Assembly: GCA_022316685.1 (NCBI GenBank)
Contig: JAKJHU010000030.1
Coordinates: 14,464,018 to 14,528,017 of the forward strand
Direction: 5' to 3'
Source of the DNA: Progne subis subis
Taxonomy: Eukaryota; Chordata; Aves; Passeriformes; Hirundinidae
Length of the DNA stretch: 64,000 bases
The translations under genes and the position numbers were made by a program. The notes beneath the pieces were generated by a model. It was not told the origin of the DNA. It saw nothing but the letters and a program-made list of their open reading frames with translations, and did not search any database. This document shows positions 63,801 to 64,000 of this stretch, piece by piece. Numbering within the stretch: the stretch's first letter is position 1; every line of letters begins with the position of its first letter.

Positions 63801-64000
63801 ATGGCCAGCAAAAGAAAGTCTACAACTCCCTGTATGGTGCGAACCTCTGAAATCATGGAGCAGGAAGGTGCTGAGAGTGTAGAGACTCCTAAAGACAAGG
63901 GGACTGGTGCATTGCAACACGAATCCAAAAAAACCTGGCCTTCAGAAAACGTAGTCAAAGACTGCGAAGTCATTGAGGCAAAGCCCCCAGCTGAAAATCA
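63801..64000 (+). CDS. ZHX2: ZHX2, zinc fingers and homeoboxes protein 2 (N-terminal part, cut by the window edge)
   Basis: The frame runs open from the ATG to the last base, giving 66 codons plus two bases. The protein starts MASKRKSTTPCMVRTSE, the N-terminus I recognise as ZHX2. The paralogue ZHX1 shares the SxRKSTTPCMV core but then diverges. The visible part is acidic and lysine-rich and lies before the two C2H2 zinc fingers and the homeodomains of the family, which must be beyond the window; the family protein is about 840 residues. ZHX2 is a nuclear transcription factor, mostly a repressor, that dimerises with ZHX1 and ZHX3, binds NF-YA, and silences alpha-fetoprotein, H19 and glypican-3 in postnatal liver (family knowledge). 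The start is supported by an in-frame TAG at 63738-63740 with no ATG in between, and by G at -3 and G at +4. After the shared start, residues 17 onward match my recollection of mammalian ZHX2 less closely, as expected for this variable linker. Confidence 0.93.
   Translation, partial: MASKRKSTTPCMVRTSEIMEQEGAESVETPKDKGTGALQHESKKTWPSENVVKDCEVIEAKPPAEN

Noticed and set aside
1..64000. tRNA, rRNA, CRISPR, operons, endogenous retrovirus genes
   Set aside because: No B-box with cloverleaf context, no repeat/spacer array, no viral gene motifs seen on either strand.

Overview
The window reads as about 64 kb of a bird genome. It is almost entirely non-coding and ends in the first coding bases of one gene. 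The avian (at least sauropsid) call rests on several CR1 LINE fragments: two long ones (20957-21768 minus strand, 23408-24068 plus strand) and three short ones (near 2565, 17229 and 62279). They carry the typical CR1 3' end with ATTCTATG-like repeats and pieces of the reverse transcriptase C-terminus. I see no Alu, L1 or other mammal-specific element. The species cannot be fixed from the sequence.

The only protein-coding gene I can support is at the right edge. A spliced exon starts at 63618 after a clear acceptor. Its ATG at 63801 opens a frame that runs off the window and starts MASKRKSTTPCMVRTSE, the N-terminus typical of ZHX2 (zinc fingers and homeoboxes 2). An in-frame TAG at 63738 fixes the ATG. 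The 5' UTR part of the exon holds a 19-codon upstream ORF (63623-63682). In known ZHX2 genes the whole protein lies in one exon behind very long introns between non-coding 5' exons. The remaining 63.6 kb is therefore best read as ZHX2 5' intron, possibly with unrecognised non-coding 5' exons or some intergenic DNA at the left end.

Layout: 1-12.8 kb is non-coding, with a triple NFI half-site (1635), a degraded CR1 (2565), a T36 tract (5153) and a MIR-like relic (10219). 12.83-13.23 kb is a CpG-rich patch behind a TATA-like box, a candidate alternative promoter. 16.2-16.35 kb is a dense cluster of homeodomain, octamer, bZIP and forkhead words, a candidate enhancer. 17-24 kb holds three CR1 pieces. 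27.8-29.2 kb has a 44-bp AT/GT palindrome, an A27 tract and a candidate cryptic exon. 34.2-34.65 kb has a GC-rich stretch, a candidate 74-bp exon, an AP-1 site and an RFX X-box. 35-54 kb is non-coding with simple repeats and a MIR-like relic at 52 kb. 55.36-55.42 kb is a small CpG knot. 62.3 kb is a short CR1, followed by the ZHX2 exon.

No rRNA, tRNA, CRISPR, operon or endogenous retrovirus was seen. The many open frames of 60-215 codons lack recognisable domains and look like chance. I found no clear new biological system. The items most worth following are the candidate non-coding exons and promoter of ZHX2, its uORF, and the regulatory clusters.
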